From: Pseudomonas laurylsulfatiphila
GTDB taxonomy: Bacteria > Pseudomonadota > Gammaproteobacteria > Pseudomonadales > Pseudomonadaceae
NCBI RefSeq assembly: GCF_002934665.1
Contig: NZ_NIRS01000005.1
Span: 434,001 to 498,000 of the forward strand
Direction: 5' to 3'
DNA: 64,000 nt
Shown: piece after piece, positions 15,326-24,516 of the stretch
How the letters are laid out: each line of letters opens with the position of its first letter
Numbering within the stretch: the first letter of the stretch is position 1
Position numbers and translations under genes: made by a program
Notes under the pieces: generated by a model
The model's input: only the letters and a program-made list of their open reading frames with translations
Told to the model about the DNA's origin: nothing
The model's database searches: none

Positions 15326-17335
15326 ATGTCCCGACTCAATCCCCGGCAGCAAGAAGCCGTGAGCTACGTCGGCGGCCCTCTTTTGGTGCTCGCCGGTGCA
15401 GGCTCCGGCAAGACCAGTGTGATCACGCGCAAAATCGCGCACCTGATCCAGAACTGCGGCATCCGCGCCCAGTACATCGTCGCCATGACCTTTACCAACA
15501 AAGCCGCCCGCGAGATGAAGGAACGGGTCGGCACCCTGCTGCGTGCCGGTGAAGGTCGCGGGCTGACGGTTTGCACCTTCCACAACCTGGGCCTGAACAT
15601 CATCCGCAAGGAACACGTGCGGCTGGGCTACAAACCGGGCTTCTCGATCTTTGACGAGACCGACGTCAAAGCCCTGATGACCGACATCATGCAGAAGGAA
15701 TACTCGGGCGACGACGGTGTCGACGAGATCAAGAACATGATTGGCGCCTGGAAAAACGACCTGATCCTGCCGGCTCAGGCCCTGGAAAACGCGCGCAACC
15801 CCAAGGAGCAGACCGCTGCCATCGTCTACACCCACTACCAGCGCACGCTCAAGGCGTTCAACGCAGTGGACTTCGACGACCTGATCCTGCTGCCGGTGAA
15901 GCTGTTCGAAGAACACGCCGACATCCTGGAAAAGTGGCAGAACAAGGTGCGCTACCTGCTGGTCGACGAATACCAGGACACCAACGCCAGCCAGTATTTG
16001 CTGGTGAAAATGCTCATCGGCAAACGCAACCAGTTCACCGTGGTGGGCGACGATGACCAGTCGATCTACGCCTGGCGCGGTGCCCGCCCGGAAAACCTGA
16101 TGTTGCTCAAGGAAGACTACCCGTCCTTGAAAGTGGTGATGCTGGAGCAGAACTACCGCTCCACCAGTCGCATCCTGCGCTGCGCCAACGTGCTGATCTC
16201 GAACAACCCTCACGAATTCGAAAAACAGCTGTGGAGTGAAATGGGTCACGGCGACGAGATCCGCGTGATCCGCTGCCGCAACGAGGACGCCGAGGCCGAG
16301 CGTGTGGCCATGGAAATCCTCAGCCTGCACTTGCGCACCGACCGGCCTTACAGCGATTTCGCGATCCTCTATCGCGGCAACTACCAGGCCAAGCTGATCG
16401 AGCTGAAATTGCAGCACCACCAGGTGCCGTATCGCCTGTCCGGCGGCAACAGCTTTTTCGGCCGTCAGGAAGTGAAAGACCTGATGGCCTACTTCCGCCT
16501 GATCGTGAACCCGGATGACGACAACGCCTTCCTGCGGGTGATCAACGTGCCGCGCCGCGAGATTGGCTCGACCACGCTGGAGAAGCTGGGTAACTACGCC
16601 ACCGAACGCAAGATCTCGATGTACGCCGCCACCGACGAAATCGGCCTGGGCGAGCATCTGGACAGCCGCTTCACCGATCGCCTGTCGCGCTTCAAGCGCT
16701 TCATGGACAGGGTGCGCGAGCAGTGCGCCGGCGAAGACCCGATCTCGGCCCTGCGCAGCATGGTCATGGACATCGACTACGAGAACTGGCTGCGCACCAA
16801 CAGCTCCAGCGACAAGGCCGCCGACTACCGCATGGGTAACGTCTGGTTCCTGATCGAGGCACTGAAGAACACCCTGGAAAAAGACGAAGAAGGCGAAATG
16901 ACCGTCGAGGACGCCATCGGCAAACTCGTCCTGCGTGACATGCTCGAGCGTCAGCAGGAAGAGGAAGACGGCGCCGAAGGCGTGCAGATGATGACCTTGC
17001 ATGCGTCCAAGGGCCTGGAATTCCCCTACGTGTTCATCATGGGCATGGAGGAGGAAATCCTCCCGCACCGCTCCAGCATCGAAGCCGACACCATCGAAGA
17101 AGAACGTCGCCTGGCCTACGTGGGCATTACCCGCGCGCGCCAGACCCTGGCCTTCACCTTCGCGGCCAAGCGCAAGCAGTACGGCGAGATCATCGATTGC
17201 GCGCCGAGCCGCTTTCTCGATGAGTTGCCACCGGACGATCTGGCCTGGGAAGGCAACGACGACACACCGACCGAAGTCAAAGCCGTGCGGGGCAACAACG
17301 CATTGGCGGATATACGCGCGATGTTAAAGCGCTAG
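15326..17335 (+). CDS. rep: ATP-dependent DNA helicase Rep
   Basis: 669-residue SF1A 3'-5' helicase that clears proteins from DNA ahead of replication forks. It shows Walker A GAGSGKT (about 22–28), motif Ia MTFTNKAAREMKER, motif II DEYQDTN, motif III VVGDDDQSIYAWRGA, motif IV QNYRS, motif V TLHASKGLEFPYV and motif VI YVGITRARQ. It has the normal length and no C-terminal UvrD extension. xpt follows about 55 nt downstream on the same strand with its own ribosome-binding site. Confidence 0.96.
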   Translation: MSRLNPRQQEAVSYVGGPLLVLAGAGSGKTSVITRKIAHLIQNCGIRAQYIVAMTFTNKAAREMKERVGTLLRAGEGRGLTVCTFHNLGLNIIRKEHVRLGYKPGFSIFDETDVKALMTDIMQKEYSGDDGVDEIKNMIGAWKNDLILPAQALENARNPKEQTAAIVYTHYQRTLKAFNAVDFDDLILLPVKLFEEHADILEKWQNKVRYLLVDEYQDTNASQYLLVKMLIGKRNQFTVVGDDDQSIYAWRGARPENLMLLKEDYPSLKVVMLEQNYRSTSRILRCANVLISNNPHEFEKQLWSEMGHGDEIRVIRCRNEDAEAERVAMEILSLHLRTDRPYSDFAILYRGNYQAKLIELKLQHHQVPYRLSGGNSFFGRQEVKDLMAYFRLIVNPDDDNAFLRVINVPRREIGSTTLEKLGNYATERKISMYAATDEIGLGEHLDSRFTDRLSRFKRFMDRVREQCAGEDPISALRSMVMDIDYENWLRTNSSSDKAADYRMGNVWFLIEALKNTLEKDEEGEMTVEDAIGKLVLRDMLERQQEEEDGAEGVQMMTLHASKGLEFPYVFIMGMEEEILPHRSSIEADTIEEERRLAYVGITRARQTLAFTFAAKRKQYGEIIDCAPSRFLDELPPDDLAWEGNDDTPTEVKAVRGNNALADIRAMLKR

Positions 17336-17390
17336 AATTGACCACTTTTATATGACCTTCGGCGCACAGGCGCCAAAAGAGGACAGCTTC

Positions 17391-17963
17391 ATGGAAGCCC
17401 TGCACCAGAAAATTCGCGAACAAGGCATTGTGCTTTCCGACCAGGTCCTGAAGGTCGACGCCTTTTTGAACCACCAGATCGACCCGGCCCTGATGAAGCT
17501 GATCGGCGACGAATTCGCCACGCTGTTCAAGGACTCGGGTATCACCAAGATCGTCACCATCGAAGCCTCGGGCATCGCCCCGGCAATCATGACTGGCCTG
17601 AACCTCGGTGTGCCGGTGATTTTCGCCCGCAAGCACCAGTCCCTGACCCTCACCGAAAACCTGCTGTCGGCGACCGTGTACTCGTTCACCAAGCAAACCG
17701 AAAGCACCGTGGCGATCTCCCCGCGCCACCTGACCAGCAGTGACCGCGTGCTGATCATCGATGACTTCCTGGCCAACGGTAAGGCGTCCCAGGCGCTGAT
17801 TTCGATCATCAAACAGGCCGGCGCCACTGTGGCGGGGCTGGGCATCGTGATCGAGAAGTCGTTCCAGGGCGGCCGTGCGGAGCTGGATTCGCAGGGTTAT
17901 CGCGTGGAGTCGTTGGCTCGCGTGAAGTCGTTGGCCGATGGGGTTGTGACCTTCATCGAGTAA
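17391..17963 (+). CDS. xpt: Xanthine phosphoribosyltransferase
   Basis: 190-residue type I phosphoribosyltransferase of the Bacillus Xpt type that converts xanthine and PRPP to XMP (purine salvage). The start MEALHQKIREQGIVLSDQVL matches the family and has AGAGGA upstream. The purine-side segment is EASGIAPAIMTGLNLGVPVIFARK, and the PRPP loop is VLIIDDFLANGKAS. In P. aeruginosa, poxB lies between rep and xpt; it is absent here. A paired REP follows. Confidence 0.94.
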   Translation: MEALHQKIREQGIVLSDQVLKVDAFLNHQIDPALMKLIGDEFATLFKDSGITKIVTIEASGIAPAIMTGLNLGVPVIFARKHQSLTLTENLLSATVYSFTKQTESTVAISPRHLTSSDRVLIIDDFLANGKASQALISIIKQAGATVAGLGIVIEKSFQGGRAELDSQGYRVESLARVKSLADGVVTFIE

Positions 17964-17983
17964 GCCGGGACACAGTAATACCT

Positions 17984-18074
17984 TGTGGGAGCGAGCCTGC
18001 TCGCGATTGCATAGTGTCAGTCGACATCTTCGTTGACTGACACACTGCTATCGCGAGCAGGCTCGCTCCCACAG
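17984..18074. repeat. Paired REP element
   Basis: Inverted REP copies GTGGGAGCGAGCCTGCTCGC and complement, with an inner dyad in the spacer (GTGTCAGTC…GACTGACAC). The whole element can form a cruciform between the convergent xpt and CoA hydrolase genes. Confidence 0.93.
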
Positions 18075-18092
18075 TTGATTTTGGGTGGGCAG

Positions 18093-20015
18093 TTATTGCG
18101 CGGTGGCTTTCAGGCCAGCCAGCAGTAACCGCTGATACAAATCCTCCTTCAGTCCCTCCGGGTTGGCCAGCTGCATGCGCTCCAGATGCTCCGGGAACGC
18201 TGCCGCCTCCGGCGCATCCAGCGCTGCCTTGCCCAACTCCAGCACCTCGCTCAGCTTGAACTTGCTCTTGAGCCAGTTCAGCGCCCGCAACACATCTCGC
18301 TCGACCTCGGTGAAATCACACCCCAGCGGATACTCTGGAAACAGCTGCGGATGCTGTGCCTGAATGCCCTGCAACCGCTGCGGACTGTTATCGGTAAAGC
18401 GCGGCTCGAGTCGGAAGTCCTTGGGCAATTTGCCGACCTTCTGCGCCTGTTCAATCAATCCCGACTGAAAACGCGAGTCGCTGATATTGAGCAAGGCTTC
18501 GATCACTGCAGCATCGGTTTTGCCACGAAGATCGGCGATGCCATATTCGGTGACCACCACGTCCCGCAAGTGCCGGGGAATCGTGCAGTGGCCATACTCC
18601 CAGACGATGTTCGAGCTGACATCGCCGCCAGACTCACGCCAGCTGCGCAGCAGCAACACCGAGCGCGCGCCTTGCAGCGCATGGCCCTGAGCCACGAAGT
18701 TGTATTGCCCGCCTACGCCGCTGAGCACACGTCCGTCTTCGAGCTGATCCGCCACCGCGGCACCGAGCAAGGTCACGGTGAACGCGGTGTTGATGAACCG
18801 CGCATCCAGGCGCTGCAAGCGCTTGAGTTCTTCCTGGCCGTAGAGTTCGTTGATGTAGCTGATGCGGGTCATGTTGAATTCGAGCCGCTTGTTTTGTGAC
18901 CATTCGCGCAAGCGTTCGTAGTAGCTGCGCGGACCGAGGAAGAAACCGCCGTGCACCGAGATGCCATCGGTTTGCGCAGCCTCGTCGAGGGTGCCGGCAT
19001 TCGCCTGCTGCTGGGTCGCCACGTCCGGATAAACCTTGCGCCGTACGATTCCGGCATCGGCCAGCACCAACAAGCCGTTGACGAACATTTCGCTGCAGCC
19101 ATACAGGCCTTTGGCGAAGGGTTCGATGCCACCTTGGCGCTCGATCAGTTGCGCCCAGTGGCTGAGGTTTACGTCGGCCAGCAACGCCTTGTAAGCGTCG
19201 TTGTCCGCTTGCCGCGTCAGCAGCGCCGCCGTCAGCGCATCGCCCATGGAGCCGATGCCGATCTGCAACGTACCGCCGTCACGCACCAGGGTGCTGGCAT
19301 GCAAGCCGATGAAATGGTCCTGACACCCCACCGGCATGTTCGGCGTGGAAAACAGTGTGGTGTGGTCTTTCTCATCGATCAGCAGGTCAAAGGTGTCGAT
19401 GCCCAGTTCCGCATCGCCGGGCATGTAGGGCAGATCGTTGTGCACCTGGCCGACCATCAGGATGATTTCTCCGGCGGCGCGGCGCTTGGCGATCATCGGC
19501 AACAGGTCGAGGGTGATGTCCGGGTTGCAGCTCAAGCTCAAGCGGTCGGGATGCTCGGCATGACTGGCCACCAGTTGCGCCACCAGGTTCAAACCGGCGG
19601 CATTGATGTCCCGCGCCGCATGGCTGTAGTTGCTGCTGACGTAATCCTGCTGCGCCGTGGCACTGTTGAGCAGGCTGCCGGGCTGCATGAAAAACTGCTG
19701 GATGTGGATGTTGCCCGGGAGTTGATCGCGACGCAGGTCGGCGAGGAAATCCAGCTCCGGATAATCGCCGAACACCCGTTCGACAAAGGGTTCCAGGAAG
19801 CGCTTTTGCAATCCGTCGCCCAAGGGCGGGCGGCCCAGACACAACGCGGTGTAGATCGTCAGCCGCCGCTCGGGCAACTGTGCGATTCGTCGATACAGCG
19901 CGTTGACGAAGTGATTGGGTTTGCCCAACCCCAGAGGCAGGCCCATGTGGATATGTGCCGGCAGCCTTGCCAAGACGTCATCGACTGCCCGCTCGATAGA
20001 ACACAGCTGAACCAT
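18093..20015 (-). CDS. Acetyl-CoA hydrolase/transferase family protein
   Basis: 640-residue CoA transferase-type enzyme with N- and C-terminal AcetylCoA_hydro domains (about 10–230 and 330–500) and a C-terminal extension of about 120 residues. The C-terminal signature VLSGVGGQYNFVAQGHAL corresponds to the CoA-site motif GGxGGxxDF, with Tyr-Asn in place of Asp. The chosen start (MVQLCSIERAVDDVL) has GAGGGAG upstream; longer frames run into the REP element. The reaction is acetyl- or propionyl-CoA hydrolysis or CoA exchange with a carboxylate, and the substrate is unknown. It is convergent with xpt. Confidence 0.82.
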   Translation of the reverse strand: MVQLCSIERAVDDVLARLPAHIHMGLPLGLGKPNHFVNALYRRIAQLPERRLTIYTALCLGRPPLGDGLQKRFLEPFVERVFGDYPELDFLADLRRDQLPGNIHIQQFFMQPGSLLNSATAQQDYVSSNYSHAARDINAAGLNLVAQLVASHAEHPDRLSLSCNPDITLDLLPMIAKRRAAGEIILMVGQVHNDLPYMPGDAELGIDTFDLLIDEKDHTTLFSTPNMPVGCQDHFIGLHASTLVRDGGTLQIGIGSMGDALTAALLTRQADNDAYKALLADVNLSHWAQLIERQGGIEPFAKGLYGCSEMFVNGLLVLADAGIVRRKVYPDVATQQQANAGTLDEAAQTDGISVHGGFFLGPRSYYERLREWSQNKRLEFNMTRISYINELYGQEELKRLQRLDARFINTAFTVTLLGAAVADQLEDGRVLSGVGGQYNFVAQGHALQGARSVLLLRSWRESGGDVSSNIVWEYGHCTIPRHLRDVVVTEYGIADLRGKTDAAVIEALLNISDSRFQSGLIEQAQKVGKLPKDFRLEPRFTDNSPQRLQGIQAQHPQLFPEYPLGCDFTEVERDVLRALNWLKSKFKLSEVLELGKAALDAPEAAAFPEHLERMQLANPEGLKEDLYQRLLLAGLKATAQ

Positions 20016-20117
20016 CGGATTCTCCCTCACGTTCCATGACTTGGGCTTTGACCGAGCTTGCCGGGTCTTTGCTGCAATGAACAGCCTGTATCGGCCAACC
20101 GCCCGACACAAAAACCT

Positions 20118-20220
20118 TGTAGGAGCGAGCTCGCTCGCGATGGTCGTCAACGATAACGCGGCGAGCCTGACACCCCACGGCGCCTTCGAATTCATCGCGA
20201 GCAGGCTCGCTCCTACAGGG
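20118..20220. repeat. Paired REP element, inverted relative of the copy at 13.3 kb
   Basis: Two inverted REP copies with the spacer GGTCGTCAACGATAACGC, the reverse complement of the spacer at 13.3 kb. It lies between the acetyl-CoA hydrolase start and the cycB terminator. Confidence 0.92.
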
Positions 20221-20231
20221 ATTGGGGGCAC

Positions 20232-20259
20232 AAAAAAACCGTCCGAAGACGGTTTTTTG
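20232..20259 (-). terminator. Rho-independent terminator (cycB)
   Basis: The stem AAAAACCGTC / GACGGTTTTT with tetraloop CGAA has T runs on both strands. It starts 15 nt past the cycB stop on the minus strand. Confidence 0.88.
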
Positions 20260-20274
20260 CGGAAGATCTGGCGC

Positions 20275-20709
20275 TTACTTCAAGCCGGACATCTTCTGGA
20301 TGGCGCCTTTGAGCTCAGCATCGGAGCAGTCGGCGCAGGTGCCTTTAGGCGGCATCGAGTTGATACCGGTAATGGCTTTGGCCAGGATGCCGTCGAGGCC
20401 GCCCTGGTGATCGGCACGTTCTTTCCAGGCGCCAGCATCACCGATTTTCGGTGCGCCCAACAGGCCTGAACCGTGGCAAGCATTGCAATGTTTTGCAATC
20501 ACTTCATCCGGGGTTTTTGCACCGCCACCGCCGCCAGCAGCAGTGGCCACTTCCATGCCCTTGCACTCTTTGCCCTGAACACAAACCTGGCCGACTGGCT
20601 CAAGGCGTTTGGCGATATCGTCGTTGGTCGCAGCCTGAGCGCTGACACTGACAGCCCATAGGGCCAATACGGTTGCTGGTGCAGCCAGCATTTTCATAAT
20701 TAGGTTCAC
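20275..20709 (-). CDS. cycB: Cytochrome c5 family protein
   Basis: 144-residue periplasmic or membrane-anchored class I c-type cytochrome. The hydrophobic leader (about 1–27, ending VSVSAQAA) directs export. The haem site is CNACHGSG (CxxCH), and the distal Met is expected in the ITGINSMPPKG stretch. The extra cysteine pair in CADCSDAEL is typical of cytochrome c5. A GTG start with GAGGGT upstream is chosen; ATG codons four and six codons later are alternatives. It probably takes part in respiratory electron transfer. It corresponds to cycB near PA5300 in P. aeruginosa. Confidence 0.87.
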   Translation of the reverse strand: MNLIMKMLAAPATVLALWAVSVSAQAATNDDIAKRLEPVGQVCVQGKECKGMEVATAAGGGGGAKTPDEVIAKHCNACHGSGLLGAPKIGDAGAWKERADHQGGLDGILAKAITGINSMPPKGTCADCSDAELKGAIQKMSGLK

Positions 20710-20879
20710 GCGTTCACCCTCAATGGTGGCTAGTCACGCCTACGGCCACGGTTCGCAGGCGGGCGCAAGTATAGCGGTAAGCCCGTCGCACTGAAACAAC
20801 CCCAAAGTCGCAAGGGTCTTAGGCTGCGGCGGAAAAACGGCCCGGGCGCCTCTGCGATGCTGGCAGGACGCCTCTTTTC

Positions 20880-21428
20880 TTAGAAATTCGCCGGCGTGGC
20901 TGCGCTGATTAGTCGCGCAGGCGCATCGAACGGATTCCGGAAACGGTGTGGCTTGGTACTTTCAAAGTAGTAGCTATCACCGGCTTCGAGGACAAAAGTT
21001 TCGAGACCGACCACCAGCTCCAGTTTTCCTTCGACCAGGATGCCGGTTTCCTCACCCTCATGGGTGAGCATCTCGTCACCGGTGTCGGCGCCTGGCGGAT
21101 AGATTTCATTGAGGAATGCGATAGCCCGGCTCGGGTGGGCCCGACCGACCAATTTCATGGTCACGGCGCCATCGGAAATATCGATCAGCTCGTTGGCCTT
21201 GTAGACGATCTGGGTCGGCTTTTCCTGCAGGATTTCTTCGGAAAAGAACTCGACCATGGACATGGGAATCCCGCCCAACACCTTGCGCAACGAACTGATC
21301 GAAGGGCTCACGCTGTTCTTTTCGATCATCGAAATGGTGCTGTTGGTGACGCCCGCCCTTTTGGCGAGCTCACGCTGGGAAAGGCCTTTGAGCCTACGGA
21401 TGGATTGCAGTCGTTCACCGACGTCCAA
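20880..21428 (-). CDS. pauR: PauR-like regulator of polyamine catabolism (HTH–cupin)
   Basis: 182 residues. The XRE helix-turn-helix (about 7–62) includes QRELAKRAGVTNSTISMIEK, and a C-terminal cupin domain (about 105–178) includes GEETGILVEGKLELVVG and YYFESTKPHRFRNP. This PuuR/PauR architecture senses polyamines or their γ-glutamyl derivatives and represses catabolic genes. In P. aeruginosa pauR (PA5301) lies beside dadX, as here. The same neighbourhood holds a pauB-like oxidoreductase and kauB, which would be natural targets. No operator could be identified with certainty. Confidence 0.85.
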   Translation of the reverse strand: MDVGERLQSIRRLKGLSQRELAKRAGVTNSTISMIEKNSVSPSISSLRKVLGGIPMSMVEFFSEEILQEKPTQIVYKANELIDISDGAVTMKLVGRAHPSRAIAFLNEIYPPGADTGDEMLTHEGEETGILVEGKLELVVGLETFVLEAGDSYYFESTKPHRFRNPFDAPARLISAATPANF

Positions 21429-21556
21429 AGCTTGCGCCTCCAGGATTCAAGATTGTTGGAATAGTGGACGTTATCATGGCGACAGCGTTCAGTATTTACA
21501 ACACCTTGACCTGAATCCTGCTCAGCGAGGCGACTTCCGGTCTGGAGCCTTGTGCA

Positions 21557-22630
21557 CTAAGCCCCGGAATAGAGCAGTGGCACCCGGCGCAGGTTGCAGA
21601 AAATCTGGTACGGAATCGTGCCGGCAGCCATGGCTACATCACTGGCGAGGATGTTTTTGCCCCACAACTCGACGGTCGAACCGAGACCGGCCTGCGGTAC
21701 ATCGGTCAGGTCGATGCAGAGCATGTCCATCGACACCCGGCCGATCAACTGGCTGCGTTGCCCGGCAACCAGCACGGGGGTGCCGGTCGGTGCCAGACGC
21801 GGGTAGCCGTCGGCGTAACCCAAGGCCACCACACCGATGCGCATCGGTTTGGGCGTGATGAACCTGGCGCCGTAACCGACTGGCTCGCCAGCCGGCAGTT
21901 CGCGGACACTGATGACTTTCGACTCAAGGGTCATCACGGGTTGCAGGCGTGAGGCTACTTCGTTGGCCTCTTCGAACGGCGTGGCACCATAGAGCATGAT
22001 GCCGGGACGTACCCAATCGCTTGGAATCTGTGGCCAACCGAGCACCGCCGGCGAGTTGCGCAGGCTGACCTCGGCGGTCAAGCCCTTGCGCGCCGCTTCA
22101 AATACCGCCACCTGATCGGCACTGGCCTGTTCGTGCAGTTCATCGGCACGCGCAAAGTGGCTCATCAGCACGACCTTCGCGACCTTGCCGCTGGCCAGCA
22201 GCCGTTGATAGGCAACCTGATAATCCGCCGGGTGCAGCCCCACGCGGTGCATGCCCGAATCGAGCTTCAGCCACACGGTGATCGGCTTGCTCAACGCCGC
22301 TTTCTCGATGGCTTCGAGTTGCCACAGCGAATGCACCACGCACCAGAAATCATGCTCGACGATCAGCGCCAGCTCATCGGCTTCGAAAAAACCTTCCAGC
22401 AACAAGACCGGTGCACGAATGCCCGCCGCCCGCAGCTCCAGCGCCTCTTCGATGCAGGCCACGGCAAACCCGTCCGCCTCGGCTTCCAGCGCCTGGGCGC
22501 AACGCACCGCGCCATGGCCATAGGCATCGGCCTTGATCACCGCGAGGGCTTTGGCCCCCGTGAGCTCACGGGCGATTCGGTAGTTGTTGCGCAGGGCTTG
22601 AAGGTCGATCAGGGCACGGGCAGGACGCAT
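21557..22630 (-). CDS. dadX: Catabolic alanine racemase DadX
   Basis: 357-residue PLP-dependent racemase interconverting L- and D-alanine. The PLP lysine is Lys33 in VIKADAYGHG, and the catalytic Tyr lies in PVGYGARF of the C-terminal β domain. Its position after dadA and a Rid-family gene on the same strand marks it as the catabolic enzyme of the dad operon, feeding D-alanine to DadA. The gap to the Rid gene is 99 nt. The ribosome-binding site is weak. Confidence 0.93.
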   Translation of the reverse strand: MRPARALIDLQALRNNYRIARELTGAKALAVIKADAYGHGAVRCAQALEAEADGFAVACIEEALELRAAGIRAPVLLLEGFFEADELALIVEHDFWCVVHSLWQLEAIEKAALSKPITVWLKLDSGMHRVGLHPADYQVAYQRLLASGKVAKVVLMSHFARADELHEQASADQVAVFEAARKGLTAEVSLRNSPAVLGWPQIPSDWVRPGIMLYGATPFEEANEVASRLQPVMTLESKVISVRELPAGEPVGYGARFITPKPMRIGVVALGYADGYPRLAPTGTPVLVAGQRSQLIGRVSMDMLCIDLTDVPQAGLGSTVELWGKNILASDVAMAAGTIPYQIFCNLRRVPLLYSGA

Positions 22631-22729
22631 GGCGGCAGACTTCTGGTCGGGTTATCGGGAAGAAAAACCGGCGCTGGCTGACAGCGTGAACCACCAACAG
22701 CACCGGGAGAGGGATCTTTTCTTACAGGC

Positions 22730-23083
22730 TTATGGCAGAGCGGCTACAACCGACAGCTCGACCAGGATTTCCGGTTCGCACAATTTCGCTTCAACGGTGG
22801 CACGGGCCGGGGCGACGCCTTTTGGCAGCCAGTTGTCCCATACCGCGTTCATGCCTTCGAAATGTGCATCGATGTCTTTCAGGTAAATCGTCACCGACAG
22901 CAGGTTGTGCTTGTCGGTGCCGGCCAGATCGAGCAAGCGCTCGATGTTGGCGAGGGTTTCACGGGTCTGCTGTTCAATCCCGGCGTTCATGTCGTCGCCT
23001 ACCTGTCCGGCCAGGTAAACCGTGCCGTTATGGGTGACGATCTGACTCATGCGCTCATTGGTGAGCTGGCGCTGGACTGACAT
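22730..23083 (-). CDS. Rid family (RidA-like) protein of the dad operon
   Basis: 117-residue member of the YjgF/YER057c/UK114 family. The Arg corresponding to the imine-binding Arg105 of E. coli RidA is present (Arg94 in VAPARATVEAKL). The protein would hydrolyse imine or enamine intermediates, a sensible partner for the amino-acid dehydrogenase DadA. Its start lies inside the 3' end of dadA (29-nt overlap), with CAGGAG upstream. A later Met (residue 12, MSQIVTH) would remove the overlap but fits the family less well. Confidence 0.85.
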   Translation of the reverse strand: MSVQRQLTNERMSQIVTHNGTVYLAGQVGDDMNAGIEQQTRETLANIERLLDLAGTDKHNLLSVTIYLKDIDAHFEGMNAVWDNWLPKGVAPARATVEAKLCEPEILVELSVVAALP

Positions 23084-24359
23084 GCTTTGCAGACTCCTGG
23101 GTTTTGTTGCCGTAACGGGAAATATCGAGGCCTTCGGCGCTGATCTGCGGCTTTTTCTTCGCCATCAGGTCGGCCAGCAAACGGCCGGAGCCGCAAGCCA
23201 TGGTCCAGCCGAGCGTGCCGTGACCGGTGTTCAGGAACAGGTTCTTGAACGGCGTGGCACCAACAATCGGCGTGCCGTCCGGAGTGGTCGGACGCAGGCC
23301 GGTCCAGAAGCTGGCCTGGGCCAGATCGCCGCCCTGAGGATAAAGATCGTTGACGATCATCTCCAGGGTTTCCCGGCGACGCGGGTTCAGCGACAGGTCA
23401 AAACCGGCAATCTCGGCCATGCCGCCGACGCGGATGCGGTTGTCGAAACGGGTGATCGCGACCTTGTAGGTCTCGTCGAGAATGGTGGAGGTCGGGGCCA
23501 TCGCCGAGTTGGTGATCGGCACAGTCAGGGAGTAGCCCTTAAGCGGGTACACCGGCGCCTTGATCCCCAGCGGCTTGAGCAGTTGCGGCGAGTAGCTGCC
23601 CAGGGCCAGCACGTAGCGGTCGGCGGTTTCCAGCTTGCCGTCGATCCATACGCCGTTGATGCGGTCACCGGCGAAATCGAGGCGCTGAATGTCCTGACCG
23701 AAACGGAATTGCACACCGAGGTTCGCGGCCATTTCTGCGAGCTTGGTGGTGAACATCTGGCAGTCGCCAGTCTGGTCGTTCGGCAGGCGCAGGGCACCGG
23801 CGAGGATGTCAGTCACGCTGGCCAGCGCTGGCTCAACGCGGGCAATGCCTTCACGGTCGAGCAGTTCGAACGGCACGCCGGACTCTTTCAGCACGGCGAT
23901 GTCTTTCGCGGCGCCGTCCAGTTGAGCCTGGGTGCGGAACAGTTGGGTGGTGCCGAGGCTGCGGCCTTCGTAGGCGATGCCGGTTTCGGCACGCAGTTCA
24001 TCGAGGCAGTCACGGCTGTACTCGGACAGACGGACCATGCGCTCCTTGTTCACCGCATAACGGCTGGCGGTGCAGTTGCGCAGCATCTGTGCCATCCACA
24101 GGTACTGGTCGATGTCGGCAGTGGCCTTGATTGCCAGGGGCGCGTGGCGCTGCAACAGCCACTTGATGGCCTTGAGCGGCACACCCGGTGCGGCCCACGG
24201 CGAGGCATAACCCGGCGAGACCTGCCCGGCGTTGGCGAAACTGGTCTCCATGGCAGCAGCCGGCTGCCGGTCGACGACCACCACTTCAAACCCGGCACGG
24301 GCCAGATAATAAGCACTGGTGGTACCGATGACGCCGCTGCCCAAGACCATGACGCGCAT
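23055..24359 (-). CDS. dadA: D-amino acid dehydrogenase small subunit DadA
   Basis: 434-residue FAD-dependent dehydrogenase that oxidises D-alanine and other D-amino acids to 2-oxo acids and ammonia at the inner membrane. The dinucleotide fold starts MRVMVLGSGVIGTTSAYYLA (GxGxxG at 7–12), and the C-terminal FAD segment is NTGHGTLGWTMACGSGRLLAD. The start matches the family; the open frame extends 43 codons into the promoter without homology. It is the first gene of dadA–rid–dadX and is divergent from lrp, which normally activates this operon in response to alanine. Confidence 0.95.
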   Translation of the reverse strand: MRVMVLGSGVIGTTSAYYLARAGFEVVVVDRQPAAAMETSFANAGQVSPGYASPWAAPGVPLKAIKWLLQRHAPLAIKATADIDQYLWMAQMLRNCTASRYAVNKERMVRLSEYSRDCLDELRAETGIAYEGRSLGTTQLFRTQAQLDGAAKDIAVLKESGVPFELLDREGIARVEPALASVTDILAGALRLPNDQTGDCQMFTTKLAEMAANLGVQFRFGQDIQRLDFAGDRINGVWIDGKLETADRYVLALGSYSPQLLKPLGIKAPVYPLKGYSLTVPITNSAMAPTSTILDETYKVAITRFDNRIRVGGMAEIAGFDLSLNPRRRETLEMIVNDLYPQGGDLAQASFWTGLRPTTPDGTPIVGATPFKNLFLNTGHGTLGWTMACGSGRLLADLMAKKKPQISAEGLDISRYGNKTQESAKHVSPAPAHQ

Positions 24360-24516
24360 TTTCATATCCCTCATCGCGGCTAACCGCTGACGTTTGTTGT
24401 TCAGAGCTTTAGATGCGCGCAGTGTAAAAAAGATTTGCCAGTGCTTTTCACTATATAAGCGCCTATATTTGGCGACAATTCTCGGCAAAAACCCTTTTCA
24501 CGGAGGCGCATCCCCT

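Noticed and set aside
15320..17068. Long minus-strand open frame opposite rep
   Set aside because: Antisense shadow of the helicase gene: composition dominated by Val, His, Gln and Phe, no ribosome-binding site, no recognisable domain.
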